DNA from: UBA2108 sp002713215
GTDB taxonomy: Bacteria; Bacteroidota; Bacteroidia; Flavobacteriales_G; Salibacteraceae
NCBI GenBank assembly: GCA_937891015.1
Contig: CALAPY010000081.1
Span: 1-12,343, forward strand
Length of the DNA stretch: 12,343 nucleotides
Direction: 5' to 3'
Shown: positions 1-7,433 of the stretch, one piece after another
Numbering within the stretch: the stretch's first letter is position 1
Layout: each line of letters starts with the position of its first letter
Made by a program: the position numbers and the translations under genes
The notes under the pieces: generated by a model
What the model saw: the letters and a program-made list of their open reading frames with translations, nothing else
The model's database searches: none
Told to the model about the DNA's origin: nothing

Positions 1-675
1 AAGTTTAATGTAGTTTCTACATTTGCTGGTGGTGGTGGAGACCCTTCTCCCGTTACCGCTTACGGTGTATATATGGGTATGAAAGCCTCAGCGAAGTATG
101 CCTACGGAAGCGATAGCCTTTCCGGAAAAAGAGTGGTGGTTCAGGGAGCAGGACACGTTGGTCAGTATTTGATTGACTACCTCGTAGAAGAAGGTGCCAG
201 TGTAGGTGTTTCTGATATTTTCGAAGACAAATTGAAAGAGGTGACTTCGAAGCACAGCAAGGTTGATGTGGTAGATGCCAATAGCATTTATTCGCAGGAT
301 ATGGACATTTATGCTCCATGTGCTTTAGGTGCAACTGTGAATGATGATACCCTTAAGGAATTGAAATGTAAAATCATTGCCGGTGCTGCAAATAACCAAC
401 TTCAGCAAGAAGAAAAGCATGGGCAAATGGTAAGGGAAATGGGAATTGTTTATGCACCGGATTTCTTGATTAATGCGGGTGGATTGATCAATTGCTACAG
501 CGAACTTGAGGGGTATAACCGCGAGCGTGCCATGAAAAAAACGGAAGTAATTTATGACACGACCTTAAATACGATGAAGTACGCAGACGATAATAATATT
601 CCAAATTATATGGCTGCCAATCAATTGGCAGAAAAGCGAATCGAGGCCATTGGAAATCTTAATAAAGTACTTTAG
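1..675 (+). CDS. ldh: Leucine dehydrogenase (Glu/Leu/Phe/Val dehydrogenase family), 3' part
   Basis: This NAD-dependent enzyme reversibly deaminates leucine and other branched-chain amino acids to 2-oxo acids in the cytoplasm. The reading frame is open from base 1, so the N-terminal third, including the catalytic lysine region, lies outside the window; 224 residues remain of a family usually about 360 long. The visible part begins with the family segment GDPSPVTAYGVYMGMKA (residues 14-30 of the fragment). It continues with the Rossmann nucleotide-binding motif GAGHVG (49-54), then APCALGAT, IAGAANNQL, YAPDFLINAGG and GYNRERAMKK, all in the order found in Bacillus leucine dehydrogenases. These segments favour leucine dehydrogenase over glutamate or phenylalanine dehydrogenase, though substrate cannot be proved from sequence. 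A 61-bp gap without a clear terminator separates it from nusB. Confidence 0.93.
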   Translation, partial: KFNVVSTFAGGGGDPSPVTAYGVYMGMKASAKYAYGSDSLSGKRVVVQGAGHVGQYLIDYLVEEGASVGVSDIFEDKLKEVTSKHSKVDVVDANSIYSQDMDIYAPCALGATVNDDTLKELKCKIIAGAANNQLQQEEKHGQMVREMGIVYAPDFLINAGGLINCYSELEGYNRERAMKKTEVIYDTTLNTMKYADDNNIPNYMAANQLAEKRIEAIGNLNKVL

Positions 676-736
676 CCTACTGATCAAAAATTAAATTCGA
701 ATTATAACTTAGCGACACAATTCGCGCTATACGACA

Positions 737-1687
737 ATGCTAAACAGAAGGTACCTCCGAATAAAAGTTCTTCAAGCTCTATACTCCTGGTTTCAGGCCG
801 ATAACGAAGACCTGGTTAAAGCCGAAAAAGAGATGTTGGGAAGCATCAACAAAGTGTATGACCTCTATTTATGGATGCTGCTTTTGGTTATTGATGTGGT
901 GGACTCAGCCGAAAAGTTGATGGAAACCAAAAAGGCGAAGAACTTTGCAACGGACGAAGATTTAAATCCAAACCTTCATTTTATCGAGAACAAAGCCGTT
1001 AAATTATTGCGTAATAATGTAGAGTTTAATCGGGCCATTAGTACCAAGAGATTGAACTGGTCAATCCATTCCGATGTGGTCAGAAAGCTATATAGAAGCA
1101 TTGAGGCAAGCGACATGTACAAGCAGTATATGTTGGTTGAGGAGTCAGGTTTGAAAAAGGATAAGGCTTTTATCGTTGACATGTATGAAAAATTCATTTC
1201 TGATAATGAGTTTTTTGAGCAAATCATTGAAGAAAAGAGCATTTACTGGTCGGTTGACCTGGAGTTGGTTCATTTGAATGTAATGAAGACCTTTGAAAAA
1301 ATGAAGGTAGTGCAGGACCAGAACTCCCACATTTTGTTGGATGTGTTTCGCGACAAGGACGATGACCTGAGATTCACGAAAGATTTGCTGCGTAAGAGTT
1401 TAGTCAACAACAAAGAATATTCTGAAATCATTGAGCAATACACCAAAAACTGGGAAGTGGATCGATTGGCTAAACTGGATATTATTTTGTTGAAATTGGC
1501 CATGACTGAGTTGGAACACATGCCCACTGTTCCCGTGAAAGTAACTATGAACGAATACATTGACTTATCCAAACATTTTAGTACCCCCAAAAGCAAAAGT
1601 TTTATTAATGGGGTTTTGGACAAGGTAGTGGAAGATTGGCGAACGGCAGGAAGGTTGAATAAAACAGGAAGAGGACTTATAGAATAA
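737..1687 (+). CDS. nusB: Transcription antitermination factor NusB, long Bacteroidota form
   Basis: NusB binds boxA RNA together with ribosomal protein S10 (NusE) and supports rRNA antitermination. The 316-residue product is about twice the length of E. coli NusB, as is usual in Bacteroidota. The N-terminus MLNRRYLRIKVLQALYSWFQ (1-20) is the conserved first helix. The middle (about 60-190) is lysine/glutamate-rich and helical. The canonical C-terminal half has DRLAKLDIILLKLAMTEL (243-260 approximately) followed by NEYIDLSKHFSTPKSKSFING (about 272-292), the family's diagnostic core. The ATG is chosen because it gives the conserved MLNRR start. The gene lies 17 bp before upp in the same direction, so co-transcription is likely. 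A degenerate -7-like TAACTTAG occurs at 705-712, but no matching -33 element is visible. Confidence 0.93.
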   Translation: MLNRRYLRIKVLQALYSWFQADNEDLVKAEKEMLGSINKVYDLYLWMLLLVIDVVDSAEKLMETKKAKNFATDEDLNPNLHFIENKAVKLLRNNVEFNRAISTKRLNWSIHSDVVRKLYRSIEASDMYKQYMLVEESGLKKDKAFIVDMYEKFISDNEFFEQIIEEKSIYWSVDLELVHLNVMKTFEKMKVVQDQNSHILLDVFRDKDDDLRFTKDLLRKSLVNNKEYSEIIEQYTKNWEVDRLAKLDIILLKLAMTELEHMPTVPVKVTMNEYIDLSKHFSTPKSKSFINGVLDKVVEDWRTAGRLNKTGRGLIE

Positions 1688-1704
1688 CACGATAAAGCAA
1701 TACT

Positions 1705-2355
1705 ATGAAGGTATCGGTACTTAATACTCAAAATTCAATTTTTAACGTATTTCTTTCCGAAATACGAGACGATACCATTCAAAAAGATCCCCTTCGGTTT
1801 CGCAACAACATAGAACGCCTGGGTGAAGTGCTCGCCTATGAAATATCCAAGTCTTTCAATTATAATTCCGTAGCGGTACAAACCCCGCTGGGAATTGCTC
1901 ACGAAAACCTTCCCGATTCGCAGCCCGTTGTAGCTTCAGTATTAAGAGCTGGTCTACCGCTCCATTTAGGAATTACGCGTTTTTTTGATCGGGCAGAAAA
2001 TGCATTTGTATCGGCTTATCGAATAGAAAAGCCAGGAGGACAACTCGAGTTTAAAATTGAATATAATGCCTGCCCCAACCTGGAAGGAAAGACACTAATA
2101 TTAGCAGACCCCATGCTGGCAACTGGAAATTCCATGTGGTTGGCTTACGAGGCCCTTCTGCCTCATGGAATTCCAAAAGAGGTACACATAGCTGCCGTTA
2201 TTGGAAGTCAACAAGGAGTTGATTTCGTAAAGGATAAGTTTCCTGAAAACACCTCACTATACATTGGGGCTGTCGATCCGGAACTCAATGAACTTTCGTA
2301 TATAATACCTGGTTTGGGAGATGCCGGAGACCTTTGTTTTGGAGAAAAAGAATAG
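1705..2355 (+). CDS. upp: Uracil phosphoribosyltransferase
   Basis: The enzyme makes UMP from uracil and PRPP in pyrimidine salvage and acts in the cytoplasm. The 216-residue protein has the usual family length. Visible motifs are SVLRAGLPLHLGI (78-90), which carries the conserved RAG; VSAYR (102-106); the PRPP-binding loop LADPMLATGNS (133-143); and the C-terminal uracil-binding segment YIIPGLGDAGD (199-209). The N-terminal third resembles the Bacteroidota branch more than E. coli Upp. It follows nusB by 17 bp, which suggests one transcript. Its stop codon is almost immediately followed by the remnant of an outer-membrane protein gene, so its 3' side marks a likely recombination junction, but the enzyme itself appears complete. 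Confidence 0.95.
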   Translation: MKVSVLNTQNSIFNVFLSEIRDDTIQKDPLRFRNNIERLGEVLAYEISKSFNYNSVAVQTPLGIAHENLPDSQPVVASVLRAGLPLHLGITRFFDRAENAFVSAYRIEKPGGQLEFKIEYNACPNLEGKTLILADPMLATGNSMWLAYEALLPHGIPKEVHIAAVIGSQQGVDFVKDKFPENTSLYIGAVDPELNELSYIIPGLGDAGDLCFGEKE

Positions 2356-2388
2356 CTGAATTGAACAAAAGAAGGTTTAAAAGTCTAG

Positions 2389-2868
2389 CTCTCTTACAAC
2401 CAACTCGTCTTTACTCTGGGTGTTGGTTTGGAAAAAAGGAGAGGCTGGGGAAGAGTACAAGCGTTTTATGGCGCAGGCATTTTTTACCAGTTAACGCGTT
2501 CCGGCGAAGCATATAGCTATGGTAATGCGTTAAGTGCCAGTAACGTAAACCCTACTACCACCATTAACTTTAACAATGGTTCCGTAGCCCAGGTTAGCGA
2601 TCGTGTGGACTACATAAGAAATAGTCCTACCCATGGAATTGGCGCCAGGCTATTTGTTGGTGTTGAGTACTTCTTTGCCTCTCGTATTTCTATTGGAGGT
2701 GAATTTGGTTGGGGTGCAATGGGCAATATTGCCGGAGACTCTGTTGAAGGTAGAACCCGTTATACAACTCAGGAAGAAGAGTATACCAAAAACGGAAGAA
2801 CCACTCAGTCTTTTAATTTAGATACAGATAATCTGAATGGAGCCATTAATCTAATGGTGTATTTTTAG
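2389..2868 (+). pseudogene. 5'-truncated outer-membrane beta-barrel protein gene
   Basis: The open frame gives 159 residues after an in-frame TAG at 2386-2388. It starts abruptly inside what looks like a beta-strand (LSYNQLVFTLGVGLEKRRGW) and carries on with strand-like segments: VQAFYGAGIFYQL, IGARLFVGVEYFFA, ISIGGEFGWG, and the terminal INLMVYF. This matches the C-terminal two-thirds of a Bacteroidota outer-membrane beta-barrel family that carries a 'GLEKRRG..R.Q.FYGA' segment. No signal peptide, ATG or N-terminal strands exist upstream, because upp ends only 33 bp before. The only alternative start is a TTG at 2428, which would still give a protein that cannot be exported. I infer that a deletion or recombination removed the 5' end. 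The C-terminal frame is undamaged, so the event may be recent. Expression as a cytoplasmic fragment from the nusB-upp transcript cannot be excluded. Confidence 0.72.
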
Positions 2869-2894
2869 AGAAAGACAATAAATAAACTTCATTT

Positions 2895-2923
2895 AAAAGG
2901 CCTGCCTTGGCGGGACTTTTTTT
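2895..2923 (+). terminator. Intrinsic (rho-independent) terminator
   Basis: The sequence AAAAGGCCTGCC pairs with GGCGGGACTTTT across a very short loop, with one G-A mismatch and one T-G wobble, and the stem is followed by a run of seven T. It sits 26 bp after the stop of the truncated outer-membrane protein frame. It probably ends the nusB-upp transcript now that it reads through the remnant. Confidence 0.8.
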
Positions 2924-2926
2924 GCG

Positions 2927-3139
2927 GGTTGTAGAATAATGTAGGCCGTCATTCCCGAGAAGCGAAGTGGATTCAGGAATCTCTAATCATGAAGTAAATA
3001 ATCTTCTTTACAGAGAACCTCCTTAAATCATTAGGGAGATTCCGCGTAACGATCTCACACAATCCCCTTTGGCTTGGTTCGATTCCGATTACGGAATCCA
3101 AAACTTATTCACGTACTTCTTGCATTACTCTACAACATC
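2927..3139. repeat. Miniature inverted-repeat element, copy A (divergent)
   Basis: This is non-coding sequence bounded by inverted ends. The left end GGTTGTAGAATAATGTAGG (2927-2945) matches, with several differences, the reverse complement of the right end (about 3121-3139: TTGTAGAGTAATGCAA). Just inside the left end is GTCATTCCCGAGAAGCGAAG, followed by a return arm CAGGAATCTC, the same inner motif as in copies B and C. The interior of about 140 bp is otherwise not shared with B or C and has no credible reading frame. It starts directly after the terminator and ends 14 bp before copy B. It is the most diverged copy and its borders are approximate. Confidence 0.55.
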
Positions 3140-3153
3140 GTCTTTTTTTACGC

Positions 3154-3318
3154 AGTGTTGTAGAATGATGTGGGTTAATAAAACTACTATATAAATAGAC
3201 ATGTCATTCCTGCGAAAGCAGGAATCCAGGTTTAGACTAGATTAGTTTCACTGAGCTCCTTTGTCGGTTCCTTGTCAAACATAGAATGATGACTATTCCC
3301 ACACTATTCTACAACACT
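3154..3318. repeat. Miniature inverted-repeat element, copy B
   Basis: This 165-bp non-coding element has terminal inverted repeats of 21 bp (3154-3174 against 3298-3318) that agree at 19 positions; the left end begins AGTGTTGTAGAAT. Inside, 3206-3225 forms a perfect 8-bp hairpin, ATTCCTGC / GCAGGAAT, closed by a GAAA loop. The first 60 bp (terminal repeat, ATAAAACTAC, ATATAAA, GTCATTCCTG) closely match the first 60 bp of copy C at 11114. No transposase or target duplication is evident. Its right end lies 45 bp before the acyltransferase start, so it may contribute to that gene's promoter or leader. It could be a non-autonomous transposon relic or a REP-like structured repeat. Confidence 0.72.
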
Positions 3319-3363
3319 GGTTTTTTTTATGCAAATTTGAAAACAATACAAACACACTAATTC

Positions 3364-3939
3364 TTGAAAAAGCTCTTCTACAAATTAGTTCTATGGTATG
3401 GAGGTTGGACCGTTATCAATGAAGTTCCAACCGACCTAAAAAAATGCATTACCATTGGAGCACCTCATACCAGTAATTGGGATTTTGTATACGCCCTTCC
3501 CGGACTTGAAGAGTTGAAGATTTATCGTTTTCGATACCTGATTAAAAAGGAATTCTTTTTTTGGCCATTCTCCTGGTTGTTTAACGCTACCGGAGGAATT
3601 GCGGTTGACCGAAGCAAAAGAAACGACCTGACTAATTACCTGAAGGAACTGATCGAGAAAGAAGAGGAGATCTATCTGCTCTTTCCACCCGAAGGTACCC
3701 GAAGTAAGGTAGAGCGCTGGAAAACCGGTTTCTATTACACTGCGCTGGAAACCAATTTGCCAATTATACTGGCTTTTCTCGATTACGAAAAGCGAGTCAT
3801 GGGTTTTGGTAAGGTTTTGTATCCAACCGGCGATTTCAACAAAGACTTTACCGTTATTCAGGACTTTTATAAAGACAAAAAAGGAAAGAACCCCAAAAAC
3901 TACAATCCACAAATATTTATTCCAAAGGAAGAGCAATGA
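3364..3939 (+). CDS. PlsC-like glycerolipid acyltransferase
   Basis: This is a lysophosphatidate-acyltransferase-like protein of 191 residues, the length of the short Bacteroidota group. All four family blocks are visible: HTSNWD (35-40), the H-x4-D catalytic motif; GGIAVDR (77-83), acceptor binding; PEGTRS (109-114), the phosphate/glycerol-binding block; and the proline of LPII (132-135). It would transfer an acyl chain to a glycerol-phosphate-type or other lipid acceptor at the inner membrane; the true acceptor is unknown. The start is TTG at 3364: a TAA lies just before it (3358-3360), and no ATG occurs in frame before the catalytic motif. The stop overlaps the next gene's ATG in an ATGA, which implies translational coupling. 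It is the first gene of the pair, with repeat copy B directly upstream. Confidence 0.88.
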   Translation: MKKLFYKLVLWYGGWTVINEVPTDLKKCITIGAPHTSNWDFVYALPGLEELKIYRFRYLIKKEFFFWPFSWLFNATGGIAVDRSKRNDLTNYLKELIEKEEEIYLLFPPEGTRSKVERWKTGFYYTALETNLPIILAFLDYEKRVMGFGKVLYPTGDFNKDFTVIQDFYKDKKGKNPKNYNPQIFIPKEEQ

Positions 3940-6900
3940 AGTTTCTTGCTTCAACCACTGTTAAGCGAGAATTCCATGGCGTATTGGGACTTGCGGCTCT
4001 CCTTTTTATAACTGCTTGCAATTCTTCGCCTCAAGATAAGCCAGACACACAGTTTTCTAAAATTGACGCCAAGGCATCTCAGCTAACCTTTGTTAATCAA
4101 ATACAAGAGAAGGAGAATTTTAATTACTTCATTCATACGGGTTTTTACAACGGGGCAGGTGTAGCTGCCGGAGACATTAACAATGACGGCCTGGTCGATC
4201 TCTACTTCTGTGGCAACCAGGTAAACGATGCACTCTACCTCAATACAGGTGATTTAACCTTTCAGGACATTTCGGTGGAATCCAATATCCAGAGTAATAC
4301 CGGATGGAGTTCAGGAGTTACGATGGTTGATATCAATTCCGATGGCTATCTCGATATTTATGTTTGCCGATACCTTTCTTCCCATGCAAACGAGAGTACG
4401 CAAAACCTTCTTTACATCAACAATCACGACAATACATTTATCGAAGAAGGGCAGAAATATGGAATTGCCGATAAAGGAAATTCCGTTCACGCAACCTTCT
4501 TCGATTACGATTTGGATGGTGACCTCGACCTCTACGTATTGAACCAACCTACAGGCTATCGTTCACTAAAACAAAAGGAGCGTGAAACAGACCCTGATAG
4601 AGCTTCTGATAGAATGTACAGAAACAACGGAGACAGATCATTTACTGATATTACACTGGAGGCAGGAATGATCAACTATGGCTACGGCCTGGGTGTTGTG
4701 GTTGGAGACATTGATAAAAACGGGTATCCGGATCTACTGGTTGCCAACGATTACGATACACCCGATTTTGTTTATTTAAACACGGGAGAAAATAATTTTA
4801 TTCGGGTAGAGGACATAGTCTTTAAGCACATGTCTAACTTCAGCATGGGTATGGACCTGGCTGACATCAATAACGATGATGGTCTGGATGTTTTTGTGGT
4901 TGATATGCTGGCTAAAGATCATTATCGGCAAAAGGTAAATATGGGAGCCATGAACGAAGAAAAATTCTGGGCCATGGTTGATTCGGGTAGGCATTATCAG
5001 TATATGCGTAACGTACTTCAGTTGAATAACAACAACGGAAGTTTTAGTGAAATCGGGCAAATGGCAGGTGTATCAAAAACAGACTGGAGTTGGGCGGCTT
5101 TGGTGGCCGATTTAAACAACAATGGGTGGAAGGATCTGTTTGTAAGCAATGGCATTCTCAGGGATGTAAGAAATAATGATGCTCAAAAGGACAGCATTAC
5201 TAATTCCCTTGATCATAGCTTGAGTTTTCCTTCGACTCCTATTGTTAATGCTGTTTTTTCCAATAACAAAGACCTCACTTTTTCCTCAGTTTCGAAAGAC
5301 TGGGGAATTACAGATTCCACCTTCTCCAACGGTGCCTTGTATTCCGATCTTGATAATGATGGAGATTTGGACCTGGTTGTAAACAACGTAAACCAATCCG
5401 TTGGACTCTACCGCAACAATAACCTCGAAGCCAACAATTGGCTCCAGCTTCAGTTTAACGGAACAGAGCAGGGAAGAGGAGTTCAGGTAAAACTGTATAC
5501 CGATCAGGAAATTCAGTTTCAGGAACACACGCTGGAACGAGGATACATGTCTGCCGTTTCTAACATTATGCATTTTGGTGTGGGTAAAGTCGAAACTATC
5601 GATAAGATGGTTGTTCAATGGCCAGATGGAGAAGAAGAAATCCTGAGTGATATAGATGTAAATCAAAGAATTCAACTTGACATTACTTCCGCCGGGATAC
5701 CTAAGAAAACAGGATTAAATCCAACTCAATTGTTTGGTCTGCAGAACGAAGAGTTGGGAGTAAAATGGGAGCATCAGGAAAATAAATTCAATGATTTTAA
5801 GAACGGGGCATTGCTCCCACACAAACTCTCCCAATTTGGGCCGGGCATTGCCGTTGGGGACGTTAACGGTGATGGAGAAGATGACTTCTATGTTGGAGGA
5901 GCCAGAGGACAAAGCGGACAGCTTTATGTAAAAGGAAGCTCTGGAAAGTTTGAAGCAAAATTTTCGGTGGCATTGGAAAAAGACAGCCTCTATGAAGACA
6001 TGGGAGCCTTATTTTTTGATGCCGATCAGGATGGAGACAATGACCTCTATGTAGTAAGTGGTAGCAATAGTTTTGAATCCGATTCGGAACATTATCAAGA
6101 TCGGTTTTACCTCAACGATGGAGAGGGAAACTATACCCGGGCAATAAATCAACTGCCGAAGATGAGAAGCAGTGGATCGTGTGTGGTGGCGGGCGATATG
6201 GATCGCGATGGTGACCTCGATCTCTTTGTTGGTGGTCGGGTTTCTCCCGGCAATTATCCTTATCCGGCAAGGAATTATTTATTGGAGAACAACCAGGGAA
6301 CATTTAGCGAACTACCCGGCGATAAAATACCTGAAATTGAAACCACGGGAATGGTTAGTAGTGCGCTTTGGACGGACTACGACAACGACTCCGACCTGGA
6401 CCTAATAGTAGTAGGGGAGTGGATGCCCATTACGGTCTTTGAGAATACCGATGCTGGTTTTGTAAATGCAACGCAAAAGCTGGGATTGGAAAAAACCAAC
6501 GGTTGGTGGAACAGCATTGTTGGGGGAGATTTTGACAACGATGGCGATGTAGATTACGTGGTAGGCAATGCCGGGTTAAACACCAAATTTCATCCTACTC
6601 CGGAAGAACCTCTTGAGCTTTACAGTTCCGACTTTGATGGAAACCAACAACTCGATATAGTATTAGCCAAACACCATAAGGGAGCGGTTTATCCGGTTCG
6701 GGGAAGGGAGTGCTCGTCAGCACAAATCCCCGAAATAAAACAATCTTATAAAGACTACCACTCCTTTGCAATCTCCACATTGAAAAAAATCTATACCGAA
6801 GAAAAACTGAGTAAAGCCTACCATTTAAGTGCTTACACTTTTGCTAGTTCTTACATTGAAAATGTAGGTGGAAGCTTTGAGGTTCATCCCCTTCCCAACC

Positions 6901-7400
6901 TGGCGCAAATCTCCACTACGTTTGGTATGCTGGCCTACGATTTTACCCTCGATGGAAACCTTGACCTTTTAATTACCGGAAACTTTTACGCTCCTGAAGT
7001 GGAAACGGGGAGGCAGGATGCAGGAATTGGACTTCTGCTGGTTGGAGACGGATCCGGGAATTTTGAACCCAAACCCAGTAGTGAAACCAAATTCTTTAGC
7101 GACAGGGATGGCAAGGGCATGGCTATGCTCTACGACGGCATCTTTCCGGTAATTCTGGTAGCCAACAACAATGGTCCGTTAGAATTGCACAAATATGCTA
7201 AAGCAACGGGTAGAGGAAGTGCTTTTTTACCGGGAGAAAGTATTGCCCTGCACCACCTTAACAATGGAAAAGTACAGCGTGTAGAAAGGTATTACGGAGC
7301 CGGATACCTGTCTCAGTCGGGCAACTTTGTACCGTTTGGCAAGAACACGGAAAAGATTGTTTTTCAGGATCAATCCGGTGGTTTGAGAACCGTTGACTAA
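3936..7400 (+). CDS. FG-GAP/VCBS repeat lipoprotein with central ASPIC/UnbV domain (CRTAC1-like)
   Basis: This very large exported protein (1154 residues) has an N-terminal lipoprotein signal: a hydrophobic stretch (about 16-27) and the lipobox ITAC with Cys28. It carries 14 calcium-type D-x-[DN]-x-[DN]-G motifs of FG-GAP repeats. Seven start near residues 80, 132, 190, 258, 310, 392 and 471, and seven near 642, 695, 754, 814, 865, 899 and 1002; the later ones of each set are more degenerate. Between the sets (about 500-585) lies an ASPIC/UnbV domain, with GRGVQVKLYT, an ERGYMSAVSN segment and VQWPDGEEE. Two seven-bladed beta-propellers flanking ASPIC/UnbV is the natural reading. Such proteins are frequent in Bacteroidota and often accompany SusC/SusD pairs; none is visible here. 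Binding of glycans or other ligands at the cell envelope is plausible but unproven. No obvious acidic export signal follows Cys28, so surface display is uncertain. Confidence 0.9.
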   Translation: MKFLASTTVKREFHGVLGLAALLFITACNSSPQDKPDTQFSKIDAKASQLTFVNQIQEKENFNYFIHTGFYNGAGVAAGDINNDGLVDLYFCGNQVNDALYLNTGDLTFQDISVESNIQSNTGWSSGVTMVDINSDGYLDIYVCRYLSSHANESTQNLLYINNHDNTFIEEGQKYGIADKGNSVHATFFDYDLDGDLDLYVLNQPTGYRSLKQKERETDPDRASDRMYRNNGDRSFTDITLEAGMINYGYGLGVVVGDIDKNGYPDLLVANDYDTPDFVYLNTGENNFIRVEDIVFKHMSNFSMGMDLADINNDDGLDVFVVDMLAKDHYRQKVNMGAMNEEKFWAMVDSGRHYQYMRNVLQLNNNNGSFSEIGQMAGVSKTDWSWAALVADLNNNGWKDLFVSNGILRDVRNNDAQKDSITNSLDHSLSFPSTPIVNAVFSNNKDLTFSSVSKDWGITDSTFSNGALYSDLDNDGDLDLVVNNVNQSVGLYRNNNLEANNWLQLQFNGTEQGRGVQVKLYTDQEIQFQEHTLERGYMSAVSNIMHFGVGKVETIDKMVVQWPDGEEEILSDIDVNQRIQLDITSAGIPKKTGLNPTQLFGLQNEELGVKWEHQENKFNDFKNGALLPHKLSQFGPGIAVGDVNGDGEDDFYVGGARGQSGQLYVKGSSGKFEAKFSVALEKDSLYEDMGALFFDADQDGDNDLYVVSGSNSFESDSEHYQDRFYLNDGEGNYTRAINQLPKMRSSGSCVVAGDMDRDGDLDLFVGGRVSPGNYPYPARNYLLENNQGTFSELPGDKIPEIETTGMVSSALWTDYDNDSDLDLIVVGEWMPITVFENTDAGFVNATQKLGLEKTNGWWNSIVGGDFDNDGDVDYVVGNAGLNTKFHPTPEEPLELYSSDFDGNQQLDIVLAKHHKGAVYPVRGRECSSAQIPEIKQSYKDYHSFAISTLKKIYTEEKLSKAYHLSAYTFASSYIENVGGSFEVHPLPNLAQISTTFGMLAYDFTLDGNLDLLITGNFYAPEVETGRQDAGIGLLLVGDGSGNFEPKPSSETKFFSDRDGKGMAMLYDGIFPVILVANNNGPLELHKYAKATGRGSAFLPGESIALHHLNNGKVQRVERYYGAGYLSQSGNFVPFGKNTEKIVFQDQSGGLRTVD

Positions 7401-7433
7401 CTGCGTTCCCGAGTAAGAATTCCGAGGCAGAAT

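Noticed and set aside
1270..1731. A 153-codon minus-strand frame opposite nusB
   Set aside because: It is antisense to the conserved NusB C-terminal core and its composition is untypical of a real protein.
2334..2516. A 60-codon open frame overlapping the end of upp
   Set aside because: It is out of frame with the clear beta-barrel frame and is composed of low-quality residues (W/R/F rich); it is a shadow frame.
2428..2868. Calling the barrel remnant as an intact gene from the TTG at 2428
   Set aside because: The TTG lies inside a strand whose upstream codons also match the family, and the product would lack a signal peptide.
2927..3318. A CRISPR array suggested by repeated motifs in the intergenic region
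   Set aside because: The repeats are inverted element ends and hairpin arms, not regularly spaced direct repeats with unique spacers.
3320..3363. A -7 box upstream of the acyltransferase (the ATTTG near 3334)
   Set aside because: The two bases required by the TAnnTTTG pattern are missing and no -33 partner is at suitable spacing.
3401..3450. An internal ATG start for the acyltransferase
   Set aside because: No in-frame ATG occurs before the catalytic HTSNWD motif; the TTG right after an in-frame stop is the only sensible start.
3436..3954. A 172-codon minus-strand frame opposite the acyltransferase gene
   Set aside because: The plus-strand frame has all four acyltransferase motifs; the antisense frame has no recognisable features.
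7401..7433. A bidirectional terminator between the convergent FG-GAP and receptor genes
   Set aside because: Only a weak CTGC/GCAG stem is present and no T-run follows on either strand.
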